A stretch of 35,054 nt of DNA from Paludibacteraceae bacterium (GCA_024401455.1 JAKSLA010000031.1:1-35054); one strand, 5' to 3'; shown: positions 1 to 8,183, counted from the stretch's first letter. Translations and numbers: made by a program. The notes: generated by a model from the letters alone, not told the origin.

Positions 1-32
1 AAAAAACAAAAGGACCTTATTTAGTATAAAAT

Positions 33-54
33 AAAAAAAAAAAAAAAAAAAAAA
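33..54. repeat. 22-nt poly-A tract
   Basis: An uninterrupted run of 22 A lies in the AT-rich region upstream of the metal ATPase. It could be an upstream promoter element or simply a length-variable homopolymer. A weak promoter-like pair (TTTTG near 71-75 and an imperfect -7 box near 98-106) follows it, but the -7 is off consensus, so no promoter is called. I see no gene in 1-180. Confidence 0.5.
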
Positions 55-180
55 CTCCAAACTTCTATCATTTTGTCCGTTTTTTTTTCAAAAACGCTAA
101 AATTTCTTGCCCTTCAAACTTTGCAACCGCGTTGCAAACGAACACCTATAAATTTGCAGTATCAAAAAAAGGATAATTAT

Positions 181-2181
181 ATGGGTAACGATTTGGAATG
201 TGCTTGTCACAAGCACGAACACAAGCATGAACATCATCATGAGCATGAACATCATCACGAGCACGAGCATGAGCATGAGCACGAACACCATCACGGAGAA
301 GAAGAGGGCGATCTCCGCTACGCGGCAATTTCCTTCGTCCTACTGGCTTCTGGTTTACTCCTTGGGCACTTTGAATTCGATTGGTTCCAAAACAACTGGG
401 TCCAACTCATTTGGTTCATCGTGGCCTTTCTTCCCGTCGGCGTTCCTGTCGCTCACGAAGCTTTAGAGGCCATCACAGAAAAAGACTACTTCAACGAATT
501 CACCCTTATGCTTCTGGCCAGCATCGGAGCCTTCTGCATCGGCGAATATCCGGAAGCCGTAGCCGTGATGCTTTTCTACACGGTCGGAGAATTTCTCCAA
601 GACAAAGCCGTTGGCCGAGCCACGAGCGACATCAACAAACTGCTCGACGTTAGGCCGGCGCAAGCACTGGTGTTCCGAAACGGCGAACTCTGCAAGGTGG
701 CCCCCAAAGACGTGAAAGTCGGTGAAATCATCGAAGTGAAGGCTGGCGAACGCGTACCGTTGGACGGTGTCATTGCCGAGAGCGAAGCCCTTTTTGACAC
801 CTCAGCCCTTACGGGAGAGAGTAATCCGCGCAACATACTTCCAGGCGAAACCGTGTTGGCTGGCATGATCTGCACCAACAAACCGACGCGCATCAACGTA
901 ACTAAACCCTTCGACCAAAGCGAATTGAGCCGCATCCTCGAATTGGTACGCGATTCGGCCGAGAAGAAGGCCCCTACGGAACTCTTCATCCGCAAGTTCG
1001 CACGAATCTACACGCCTTGCGTCATTCTGTTGGCCGCCCTTATCGTGGCAATACCGGCTATCATCGGAATGGTGCTGCCGTCATTCGACTATCAATTCGC
1101 CGACTGGCTGCACCGAGGGTTGGTATTTCTTGTCATCTCCTGCCCTTGCGCCCTCGTCATCAGCGTGCCATTGGGTTACTACGGAGGCATCGGAGCAGCC
1201 TCCCGTTTAGGAATCCTATTTAAAGGAAGTAACTATCTTGATACGATCGCAAAGGTCAACACCATCGCCTTCGACAAGACAGGAACCCTCACCTCCGGAC
1301 AATTCTGCGTCAGCGAAATACACACAGAGGGGATTGAAAGAGAAAAGTTACTCGCTCTCCTACTTGCTACGGAGCAAAAAAGTACACACCCGATTGCACA
1401 AGCCATCGTCAATTTTGCCGTAAAAGAAGGCATCGTAGGAGAACAACTCAGCGATATCCAGGAGATTGCCGGCAACGGAATCGAAGCAAAGCAAGGAGAC
1501 CAACACATCCTCGTAGGCAATCTTCGCCTAATGAACAAACACGGAATAGACGTACCAGCCGAATTGAACGAATGCATTTCAACGCTTATCATCTGTGCCA
1601 TAGACGGAAAATATGTAGGAAACGCTCAACTTTCAGACACGCTCAAAGAGGACGCCAAGGAAGCCATTGACCGCCTCCACCAGCAAGGCATAAACGACTT
1701 GCGCCTCCTATCGGGCGACAAACGTGAAATCGTAGAATTCTTTGCCCAGAAATTAGGCATTGACCAAGCGTATGGCGATTTGCTTCCTCAAGACAAAGCA
1801 GCGCACATTGAATCCATCACCCAAGAGGCCGACCGCACCGTCGCTTTCGTGGGAGACGGCATGAACGACGCACCCGTGCTTGCTCTGAGCCACGTAGGAA
1901 TTGCCATGGGCGGATTAGGATCGGATGCGGCCATTGAAAGTGCCGACATCATCATACAAACAGACCAACCTTCGAAATTGGCGACAGCCATTGAAATCGG
2001 AAAGGCGACAAGAGGCGTCGTGAAGCAGAACATCATAGGCTCCATCGGCATCAAGATTGCCGTGATGCTATTAGGTGCATTAGGTTTCGCCTCCCTTTGG
2101 GCGGCTGTCTTTGCCGATGTGGGCGTAGCGTTATTGGCCGTTCTCAACTCCATCCGCATTTCACGCATGAAATTTAAATAA
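181..2181 (+). CDS. P1B-type heavy-metal (Zn/Cd/Pb) efflux ATPase with His/Glu-rich N-terminus
   Basis: A 666-aa P-type ATPase expected to pump Zn2+, Cd2+ or Pb2+ out across the inner membrane. Visible motifs are the actuator TGES (211-214), the intramembrane CPC metal site (321-323), the phosphorylated aspartate in DKTGT (D365), the HP motif of P1B ATPases (THPIAQA) and the hinge GDGMND (558-563). The last two membrane helices carry the N...K and DxG residues typical of the Zn/Cd/Pb subgroup (P1B-2). No CxxC heavy-metal-associated domain is present; residues 10-40 are instead a His/Glu-rich stretch that probably binds metal in the cytoplasm. I chose the ATG at 181 because an A/G-rich stretch precedes it and it leads directly into that segment; an in-frame upstream extension to position 73 looks non-coding. 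The gene stands alone and ends at a strong hairpin. The metal assignment is by family resemblance. Confidence 0.95.
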   Translation: MGNDLECACHKHEHKHEHHHEHEHHHEHEHEHEHEHHHGEEEGDLRYAAISFVLLASGLLLGHFEFDWFQNNWVQLIWFIVAFLPVGVPVAHEALEAITEKDYFNEFTLMLLASIGAFCIGEYPEAVAVMLFYTVGEFLQDKAVGRATSDINKLLDVRPAQALVFRNGELCKVAPKDVKVGEIIEVKAGERVPLDGVIAESEALFDTSALTGESNPRNILPGETVLAGMICTNKPTRINVTKPFDQSELSRILELVRDSAEKKAPTELFIRKFARIYTPCVILLAALIVAIPAIIGMVLPSFDYQFADWLHRGLVFLVISCPCALVISVPLGYYGGIGAASRLGILFKGSNYLDTIAKVNTIAFDKTGTLTSGQFCVSEIHTEGIEREKLLALLLATEQKSTHPIAQAIVNFAVKEGIVGEQLSDIQEIAGNGIEAKQGDQHILVGNLRLMNKHGIDVPAELNECISTLIICAIDGKYVGNAQLSDTLKEDAKEAIDRLHQQGINDLRLLSGDKREIVEFFAQKLGIDQAYGDLLPQDKAAHIESITQEADRTVAFVGDGMNDAPVLALSHVGIAMGGLGSDAAIESADIIIQTDQPSKLATAIEIGKATRGVVKQNIIGSIGIKIAVMLLGALGFASLWAAVFADVGVALLAVLNSIRISRMKFK

Positions 2182-2218
2182 GGGGCAAGACGGCAAGCAA
2201 AAAGGACTTTTGATTACA

Positions 2219-2255
2219 AAGAATTATAGGGTGAACGCTTCACTCTATAATTCTT
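2219..2255. terminator. Long hairpin terminator between convergent genes
   Basis: Two 17-nt arms (2219-2235 and 2239-2255) pair fully, with one G-U, around a 3-nt loop. It lies between the converging stop codons of the metal ATPase and the lipoprotein gene, so it probably serves both strands. Confidence 0.8.
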
Positions 2256-2283
2256 AGATTTTGTCTCATTAGGAGCCATCGAC

Positions 2284-3285
2284 TCATTCCACCGAATAAA
2301 CCGTAAAAGATTTCAAAATCACTCTATCGTTGGCAGGCAAACAAAGGCCTAATTTATCACAAGCACCAAACGGGAAATCGTTCCAATAGAAACGCAAACC
2401 GTTCACATAGTAACTTATCTCATCGCCCTGTCTCAAAATGCCCAACTTCAACATTCCTTGGAGCGAAACCGACTCGGGAAGGAACACCTCGCCAAACGGT
2501 TCATAACAGGTCGTATTCACCATAATGGCACGCCCAGACGACAAAAGGTCAAAATAATTGTAGGCATCTGCCGAGCCTGCAAACAACCCTATCCGACGCG
2601 TGACGGACGAATCCATTGAAGCCTCAACCTCTAAATAAAAATCGGTTCCGAAATCAGCAGACATCATCACATTCAGCAAGTTGGACGACGAGCGATTATG
2701 AACATAACTGGCAGCAGGGATATCCAACTGCCCCACAACGGCTTTTTTCTTCACCTCTTGATAAATCATTTTCATATAATCGGGGGCTTCCGTTGCCGGG
2801 TTGAACAACTCATCCAAATAATACTGTTTGCGTGCACCCGTGAAATTCACGAACCAACCGCGATCGCCCACCTGCTCGCCTCCGCACATAATGCTCTTCC
2901 ACTCCGTATCAGGCAATGTTGTATTGACGTGCTGCCGTCTCAACAATCCATGTCCCAACTCATGAAACACAGTATTCTCCCTTTGCGTCTCCTGATCGGC
3001 CTTTCCTTTGGTTCCAGCCCAAAAAGCCCGGTCTATTTGCACTTTAATCGGATCCGTCAAATGGCACAACCCAATCTTCGGAGAAGGCAAATCGGCGAAT
3101 TCCATGATAATACCCTCCTTCTCCAAATCAAAATTCTTCCCATGTTGCTTTGCTGCCGTCAAGAAACGTTGCAGATAACTATCCAATTCAGGTTCAACCG
3201 AATAGGTCTTCAATGCCTCATCCTCACTACAGGAGAGCGAGAACAAAAAGCAAGGCAGTAGCAAATAAAGTAATATACGATTCAT
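2284..3285 (-). CDS. Putative zinc metallopeptidase lipoprotein (HExxH, Met-turn-like SIM)
   Basis: A 333-aa predicted lipoprotein: a hydrophobic leader ends in FSLSC, a good lipobox with the lipidated cysteine at residue 19. Residues 108-119 read HELGHGLLRRQH, giving zinc ligands H108 and H112, catalytic E109 and a possible third ligand H119. A nearby SIM (about 20 residues on) resembles a Met-turn. The third histidine is one position later than in classical metzincins, so the clan is uncertain. Roughly the last 150 residues look like a beta-sandwich, possibly lectin-like, but I cannot name a family. It is transcribed divergently from a second HExxH protein and shares the 3286-3593 region with it, and converges on the metal ATPase. 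Peptidase activity is inferred from the motif only. Confidence 0.75.
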   Translation of the reverse strand: MNRILLYLLLPCFLFSLSCSEDEALKTYSVEPELDSYLQRFLTAAKQHGKNFDLEKEGIIMEFADLPSPKIGLCHLTDPIKVQIDRAFWAGTKGKADQETQRENTVFHELGHGLLRRQHVNTTLPDTEWKSIMCGGEQVGDRGWFVNFTGARKQYYLDELFNPATEAPDYMKMIYQEVKKKAVVGQLDIPAASYVHNRSSSNLLNVMMSADFGTDFYLEVEASMDSSVTRRIGLFAGSADAYNYFDLLSSGRAIMVNTTCYEPFGEVFLPESVSLQGMLKLGILRQGDEISYYVNGLRFYWNDFPFGACDKLGLCLPANDRVILKSFTVYSVE

Positions 3286-3326
3286 ATTTTCTCTAATTCT
3301 TCTTGTATTTCAGCTTACAAAGTTTG

Positions 3327-3334
3327 CAAATATA
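3327..3334 (-). promoter_or_regulatory. -7 box of the lipoprotein gene
   Basis: On the minus strand this reads TATATTTG, an exact match to the Bacteroidetes TAnnTTTG box, about 40 nt before the lipoprotein start. A TTG about 21 nt upstream could be the -33 element. Confidence 0.6.
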
Positions 3335-3436
3335 TTTGGAAACACAATACTTTTCCAATGAATCAACGATTAACATTGAAATCTAACATTACATAAGAAA
3401 TATGCATTTTTTACCAAAGGTACTCTTATTCAACCC

Positions 3437-3465
3437 AATTTTATGTTGTACAACATAAAAATATG
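3437..3465. promoter_or_regulatory. Operator-like palindrome, copy 1
   Basis: A perfect 22-nt palindrome occupies 3439-3460; its core reads TTATGTTGTACAACATAA. The wider element, AATTTTATGTT then 4 nt then AACATAAA then 1 nt then ATATG, recurs at 5917-5945 upstream of the DEAD-box helicase. The centre lies about 46 nt upstream of the -7 box at 3496. It looks like a site for a dimeric regulator; I cannot name the regulator. Confidence 0.6.
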
Positions 3466-3476
3466 GGGGGGGGGGG
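3465..3476. repeat. 12-G homopolymer in the promoter
   Basis: Twelve consecutive G sit between the palindrome and the -7 box, ending 19 nt before it, where a -33 element would normally lie. Slipped-strand changes would alter promoter spacing, as in known phase-variable promoters. Homopolymers this long are also prone to sequencing error. Confidence 0.85.
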
Positions 3477-3495
3477 AATTTTAAACTATAAATAT

Positions 3496-3503
3496 TATTT
3501 TTG
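3496..3503 (+). promoter_or_regulatory. -7 box of the secreted metallopeptidase-like gene
   Basis: TATTTTTG matches TAnnTTTG about 90 nt before the chosen ATG. No TTTG-type -33 element is present at the usual distance; the G tract occupies that place. Confidence 0.55.
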
Positions 3504-3593
3504 CGACATAGAATTGCTTAGGCTGTAAAAATGGGACCTCTACGGTCTACCCAATTCAAAAAAAACGAATTTATAGAGATCCCATTGTATGTT

Positions 3594-5738
3594 ATGAAAA
3601 AGCGACTATTACTACTATTCGCATTATTGTATTGCTTTGGAGCCATGGCGCAGGATATCAGCATATCGCCCAATGGCCAATATGCAGTAATGAAACTTGA
3701 CCAATCAGAGTATGAGGATTGGACCATCAACTGTAATTTCAATCCAGAAAAGTACACTCCGATAATCTACGAAAAGTTCAAGGATGATTTTGATTTTGTA
3801 GTTTACGTCTTGAATGAGCTGCTTGAAAATAAAAAATACAGTTATGACGGAAGAAGCTACCCAGTAGCCAGTAATGAAGAGGGTATCGGGACCTCGATTT
3901 ATTCAATGTCAAAACGCTACGGATCGGATGGAAAGCTTAGCCGAATTCTGCACATGCCGTATCGTTATGCTATCAAAAATGGTCCATTAGTTCATGAGAT
4001 TGCCCATCGATGGGCCAACTATGCCATTCCTACCATCGATTTCAGAGGAAACGATTATGCTGGCCACTGGGGCGTTACAGGAGGAAGCACACCAGGCCAG
4101 TTAGGAGGTTTTTTGCAGAGTTCTCTCACTAAAGAGGGCAACCGCTATACGGTGGCTTACTGTGGCCCGAATGCTAATGGCGGAAATGTGCCTTACAATC
4201 AGTTGGAACTCTACCTTATGGGTATGATTCCTGTAGAGGAGGTGGAGCCGTTCAGTGTTTTCCGTAATGTCAGCGATGTGGAATGCGACTACGCAACCTA
4301 CTACGCGTTTACATCCACACAAGAGGAGATTTATACCCCGCAGCGTCTTGTGGAGGAGTTGGGAGAACGAAAACCCGACTACAAAGAATCGCAGAAAGAT
4401 TTCAAGGCATTGTTCGTAGTGGTCACCAACGAAGATCTTACAGCAGAGGAGGTGAAGTTATACAATGACCAGATCAGCGAATTCTGTGCCAATGAAAAGC
4501 CTGAAGACGGACATAATTTTTATAGTGCCACAGGAGGACGTGGAACTTTCACTACCGGAGATATCACCCAGTCGCTTCGTAAACCTAATGTTGGCTTAAC
4601 AGTTACTGCTCCTGAGGCATCGACTGCTCCATATAACCTAAGTTCTCCACTTACTATCCAATGGAGTTCAGAAATTACTGGCAAGGTATCCATCGAACTC
4701 TATAAGAATGGCGTTTGGTTTAAGAATATAGTCCAACATGTGGATGCTTCGGCAGAAGAATACAGTTGGTTGCCAACGTTATCGGATTACCAAAGCCAAG
4801 CGTCCTATTTAGTGAAGATTGTTAGTGAAGAGGATAACGACATATACTCGTATGGATCTGAATTCAATTTCTATGTTCATAACTATACGGTGTCTGGCAA
4901 GGTATTGGACCAAAATGGCGCTGGCATTCCTAACGCGGTCGTTACCGCAGGAGGATCAGCACTTCAAATCTCAACGGAACGCACAGAGACCGACGGTTTC
5001 TCTCAATTCATTAATAATCTATGTAGTTACAATATCATATTTACACCCACCACTAAGTATCTTTCATCCTTCAGCTTTAAAACGACCCATCACGGAAATC
5101 CTACTCCAATGGTAATTCTATCGATTATCGACGAACTGGAAACAGTGATTTGGGAAGGCGAGGGTGAGATTGACATGACTCAAGATTGGACCGAAATCAG
5201 ATTCAGCCAATCGATAGAGGTGATACCAAACAAGACGTACACTTTCCGCCTATTTAAACCTGACACAAATCCTGAAGACGATGATTATATCCGTATGGTA
5301 TGGTTGTTGAACGAATACAATTTTGTCCATAAGGTTATGGGCTCGGATGCTCCGACGACCTACTGCGACGCCGACGGCAACTATTCGATTTCTTTGCCTC
5401 AAAAGTGGAGCAGCAAACTTACCGCAATAAGCGAATCATTGATATTCGAGGCAATTGACATCACCATTGGTGATCAGGATCTTGTAGATCAAAATATCAA
5501 AGAGCGCAATTCGTCTGATTACGACGAAATTGACAACAATCCTTCGGTAAATATATGGACTTACAAAAAGAAGATTGTCGTGGAAAATTACACTGGCAAT
5601 CTCTACATTGTTGACGTTTTAGGTCGTACCGTAAAGTCTGTAAATGTTGATGCCTCGCATACTGAAATTGTGATACCTAACAATGGATCGTATCAAGTGA
5701 TTGCTGGTTCAAAGATTGAAAAAGTAGTCATAAGATAA
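3594..5738 (+). CDS. Secreted HExxH protein with type IX secretion-like C-terminal domain
   Basis: A 714-aa exported protein. The ATG at 3594 begins a clear signal peptide ending near GAMAQ; an in-frame upstream extension to 3531 is unlikely. Residues 134-138 read HEIAH, a zinc-metallopeptidase motif, within a domain covering about residues 20-330. A beta-rich region follows. Near residue 432 a carboxypeptidase-regulatory-like fold begins (SGKVLDQNGAGIPNA), but its closing strand (DADGNYSI) appears only near residue 592, so about 125 residues of another beta-sandwich seem inserted. The last 70 or so residues (VDVLGRTVK through the VVIR end) look like a type A sorting domain of the type IX secretion system, which predicts export through the outer membrane and possible surface attachment. 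Its promoter carries a 12-G tract and a palindrome. The substrate is unknown and peptidase activity is inferred. Confidence 0.75.
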   Translation: MKKRLLLLFALLYCFGAMAQDISISPNGQYAVMKLDQSEYEDWTINCNFNPEKYTPIIYEKFKDDFDFVVYVLNELLENKKYSYDGRSYPVASNEEGIGTSIYSMSKRYGSDGKLSRILHMPYRYAIKNGPLVHEIAHRWANYAIPTIDFRGNDYAGHWGVTGGSTPGQLGGFLQSSLTKEGNRYTVAYCGPNANGGNVPYNQLELYLMGMIPVEEVEPFSVFRNVSDVECDYATYYAFTSTQEEIYTPQRLVEELGERKPDYKESQKDFKALFVVVTNEDLTAEEVKLYNDQISEFCANEKPEDGHNFYSATGGRGTFTTGDITQSLRKPNVGLTVTAPEASTAPYNLSSPLTIQWSSEITGKVSIELYKNGVWFKNIVQHVDASAEEYSWLPTLSDYQSQASYLVKIVSEEDNDIYSYGSEFNFYVHNYTVSGKVLDQNGAGIPNAVVTAGGSALQISTERTETDGFSQFINNLCSYNIIFTPTTKYLSSFSFKTTHHGNPTPMVILSIIDELETVIWEGEGEIDMTQDWTEIRFSQSIEVIPNKTYTFRLFKPDTNPEDDDYIRMVWLLNEYNFVHKVMGSDAPTTYCDADGNYSISLPQKWSSKLTAISESLIFEAIDITIGDQDLVDQNIKERNSSDYDEIDNNPSVNIWTYKKKIVVENYTGNLYIVDVLGRTVKSVNVDASHTEIVIPNNGSYQVIAGSKIEKVVIR

Positions 5739-5815
5739 CTTTTTCACACCTTTGTTGCAAGGGAAAAACATGAGGCAACAGGGAGTTTTCATTTATCCCA
5801 ATAAAAACATGACAT

Positions 5816-5853
5816 AAGTCCCCTACCCCCACTATGAGGTACGGGGACTTTTG
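5816..5853 (+). terminator. Intrinsic terminator of the secreted metallopeptidase-like gene
   Basis: AAGTCCCC...TACC pairs with GGTAC...GGGGACTT (arms near 5816-5827 and 5838-5850, one bulged base), followed by a T-rich stretch. It lies about 80 nt after the stop. Confidence 0.75.
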
Positions 5854-5916
5854 TTTGCAGGCATTCATAACCATCCTTAAACGATTCGAAATCCAAGAGT
5901 CGTGCGTTGTCCTTTG

Positions 5917-5945
5917 AATTTTATGTTATTTAACATAAATATATG
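5917..5945. promoter_or_regulatory. Operator-like palindrome, copy 2
   Basis: TTTATGTTA and TAACATAAA form 9-nt inverted arms around TT. Outside the central spacer this matches copy 1 (3437-3465) at every base but one across 29 nt, including the asymmetric ATATG tail. Its centre is about 28 nt upstream of the -7 box at 5958, so it overlaps the -33 region of the helicase promoter. Confidence 0.6.
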
Positions 5946-5957
5946 AATAAATAAGTC

Positions 5958-5965
5958 TATCTTTG
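5958..5965 (+). promoter_or_regulatory. -7 box of the DEAD-box helicase gene
   Basis: TATCTTTG is an exact TAnnTTTG match. It implies a start near 5972 and a leader of about 280 nt before the helicase ATG. Confidence 0.65.
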
Positions 5966-5996
5966 CAAAAGCAAAAAAACGCAAGGTGCCAAAATC

Positions 5997-6032
5997 GCCA
6001 TATCCGTTTATCGGATAAACATGGGGCTTTTT
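5997..6032 (+). promoter_or_regulatory. Attenuator-like hairpin in the helicase leader
   Basis: GCCAT-ATCCG pairs with CGGAT...ATGG (loop TTTAT, bulge AAAC, outer GCC/GGC pairs) and is followed at once by five T. It would lie roughly 25-60 nt into the transcript, so it has the form of a leader terminator. Function is inferred. Confidence 0.45.
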
Positions 6033-6195
6033 AAATTTTGTTTTCACGATTGAAAATTTAGCGTTAGTTCCAAAAGAAATGAGGCTCGGCTGAGAGTCAT
6101 GGATGGAGTTAAAGTTCAGAATAGGAAAGACTTGCAAGCAAAAACAAAAGATGTGCGAGCGATTAAGGGTACCTAATTCATCTTTTTACAGGTTC

Positions 6196-6238
6196 TTCGG
6201 ACACCGTCTGGCGAGGCGGACAGTTCGTTGGAGCCGAA
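6196..6238 (+). promoter_or_regulatory. Second hairpin in the helicase leader, just before the start codon
   Basis: CCGTCT (6204-6209) pairs with AGGCGG (6214-6219) around GGCG. TTCGG (6196-6200) can close with CCGAA (6234-6238). It ends 16 nt before the ATG, so it could affect ribosome access. Confidence 0.35.
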
Positions 6239-6254
6239 TTACATTATTTATATT

Positions 6255-8123
6255 ATGACATTTCAAGAGTTAGGATTAAAGGAAGAAATCCTCAAGGGTA
6301 TTGAAGAGTTAGGCTTTGTAGAGCCCATGCCCATCCAAGAAAAAGTAACCCCTTTCCTTTTAGGCGAAGACACATCAGACCTGGTTGCTTTGGCACAAAC
6401 AGGAACAGGTAAGACCGCAGGTTTCGGTCTCCCGCTGCTCCACCTCATCGACAGTTCAGTCAACACCATCCAAGCATTGGTGCTCTCCCCTACACGCGAA
6501 CTTTGTATTCAGATTGCCAACGATTTGAAGAATTACTCAAAGTATGTAAAGGGCTTCAAAGTAGTGCCTGTCTATGGTGGTGAAAGCATCATCAAGCAAT
6601 ACAAGCAGTTGGACGTAACTCCTCAAATTTTGGTGGCTACGCCTGGTCGCCTCATCGACCTTATCGAACGTGGCAAGGTGAACCTTTCCACTATCAAATA
6701 TTTGGTGCTCGACGAGGCGGACGAAATGCTTAACATGGGATTCCAAGACGACATCGAACGCATCTTGGAGGAGACTCCAGAAGAGAGACGTACGCTCCTC
6801 TTCTCTGCTACCATGCCAAACGAGATTGCCAACATCGCAAAGAAATACATGAAGAACAGTGTGGAGATTGCCATCGGAAGAAAGAACTCCGGTTCGGACA
6901 ACGTAAGGCACATCTACTACATGGTTCCTGCAAAACTCAGATACGAAGCCCTAAAGAGAGTGGTGGATATCAATCCGGACATCTACGGTATCATCTTCTG
7001 TCGCACCCGTCAAGAGACGAAAGACATCGCAGACAAGTTGATGCAAGACGGATATAACGCAGATGCCCTTCACGGCGACCTTTCTCAGGTGCAACGTGAC
7101 ACGGTGATGCAAAAGTTCCGTATCAAGAACCTTCAATTGCTCGTGGCTACAGACGTGGCAGCCAGAGGCTTGGACGTAAGCGATTTGACACACGTCATCA
7201 ACTACAACTTGCCAGACGACATCGAGAGTTACACCCACCGAAGCGGTCGTACAGGTCGTGCCAACAAGTCGGGAATCTCCATCTCCATCGTCCACACGAA
7301 GGAGGCAGGCAGAATCCGTAGCATCGAGAAAATCATCAACAAGAAGTTTGAGCGTGGCGTTGTGCCTACCGGTTTGGAAGTCTGCAAGAGCCAGTTGTTC
7401 TCACTCATCAACCGCCTCAAAAACGCCGAGGTGGATGAACAACAAATCGAATCCTACCTTCCACTCGTTATGGATGAGTTGGAGGGCATGGACCGCGAAC
7501 AGATCATCAAGAACTTCGTTTCGTTGGAGTTCAACCGCTTCCTCACTTATTACAAGGATGCAGACGACATCAACGTAGAGGTTGGCGAGAAGAGAGAAAG
7601 AAAGAAGAGAGGCAACCGCGAAATGGTGCGCCTCAAAATCAACTTGGGCCAAAGAGACGGATTCACCCCTAAGCGTGTATTGGGTATCATCAACGATACG
7701 ACTGGCGACAAGGACATCGACGTCCGCGACATCGAAATCACACCTCGCTACTCGTTCTTCGACGTGGATAGCGAAGAGGTTCAACGAATGTTGCAAGCCT
7801 TCACCGTTCACGAGGCAGAAGGAATCACGCTTGCCGAGGCCAAGGAGAGCCGCTCACGCAGTTTCGACCGCAGCAGCCGCGAAGGCGACCGTTCTGAGCG
7901 CCGCCGTGACAGAGACCGTGGTGGACGCGACCGTAGCGAAAGACGTGAGCGCCGCGACCGCGAAGAGAGAGGTGGCCGTGGAGGCAGAGGCGAAAGAGGT
8001 GGTTTTGGCCGCGACAGAAGATTGCCTGACAGCGAAAACGAATGGAAGCGTTCACGCGAAGAAAACGCATTCAGCAAGAAATCGAAGAAGAGAAACAAAG
8101 ACAGTTTCAGCAGACACAAATAA
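6255..8123 (+). CDS. deaD: DEAD-box ATP-dependent RNA helicase (DeaD/CsdA type)
   Basis: A 622-aa RNA helicase that unwinds structured RNA in cold adaptation, ribosome assembly and mRNA turnover. Seen in order: the Q motif region (FQELGLKEEIL...PMPIQ), Walker A AQTGTGKT (47-54), PTREL, TPGRLID, DEAD (153-156), SAT (184-186), TDVAARGLD and HRSGRTGR (328-335). After the core, about residues 470-520 (GFTPKRVLGIIN...ITPRYSFFDV) resemble the DbpA-type RNA-binding domain. The last 100 residues are an Arg/Gly/Asp/Glu-rich disordered tail ending in lysines, typical of RNA chaperone helicases. The ATG at 6255 is preferred because it starts at the canonical TFQEL; an ATG at 6228 adds nine unconserved residues. 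The long structured leader suggests post-transcriptional control. The symbol is by resemblance. Confidence 0.93.
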   Translation: MTFQELGLKEEILKGIEELGFVEPMPIQEKVTPFLLGEDTSDLVALAQTGTGKTAGFGLPLLHLIDSSVNTIQALVLSPTRELCIQIANDLKNYSKYVKGFKVVPVYGGESIIKQYKQLDVTPQILVATPGRLIDLIERGKVNLSTIKYLVLDEADEMLNMGFQDDIERILEETPEERRTLLFSATMPNEIANIAKKYMKNSVEIAIGRKNSGSDNVRHIYYMVPAKLRYEALKRVVDINPDIYGIIFCRTRQETKDIADKLMQDGYNADALHGDLSQVQRDTVMQKFRIKNLQLLVATDVAARGLDVSDLTHVINYNLPDDIESYTHRSGRTGRANKSGISISIVHTKEAGRIRSIEKIINKKFERGVVPTGLEVCKSQLFSLINRLKNAEVDEQQIESYLPLVMDELEGMDREQIIKNFVSLEFNRFLTYYKDADDINVEVGEKRERKKRGNREMVRLKINLGQRDGFTPKRVLGIINDTTGDKDIDVRDIEITPRYSFFDVDSEEVQRMLQAFTVHEAEGITLAEAKESRSRSFDRSSREGDRSERRRDRDRGGRDRSERRERRDREERGGRGGRGERGGFGRDRRLPDSENEWKRSREENAFSKKSKKRNKDSFSRHK

Positions 8124-8144
8124 TCGGCTGACTGACAAGCAACC

Positions 8145-8183
8145 AAGGCGGAGAACAGGAGAGAATCTTTTGCTCTCCGCCTT
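8145..8183 (+). terminator. Hairpin after the helicase gene
   Basis: Perfect 10-nt arms AAGGCGGAGA (8145-8154) and TCTCCGCCTT (8174-8183). No strong T run follows and no promoter box is visible before the next ATG at 8217, so it may be a partial terminator that allows read-through. Confidence 0.5.

Noticed and set aside
5985-6110. TPP riboswitch suggested by GGTGCC and GGCTGAGAG in the helicase leader
   Set aside because: The two pieces are too far apart, the second half of the aptamer is missing, and the downstream gene is a helicase.
6099-6176. 25-codon frame in the helicase leader
   Set aside because: It has no ribosome site or recognisable sequence, and it overlaps leader RNA that is better explained as structure. 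A chance frame is likely.
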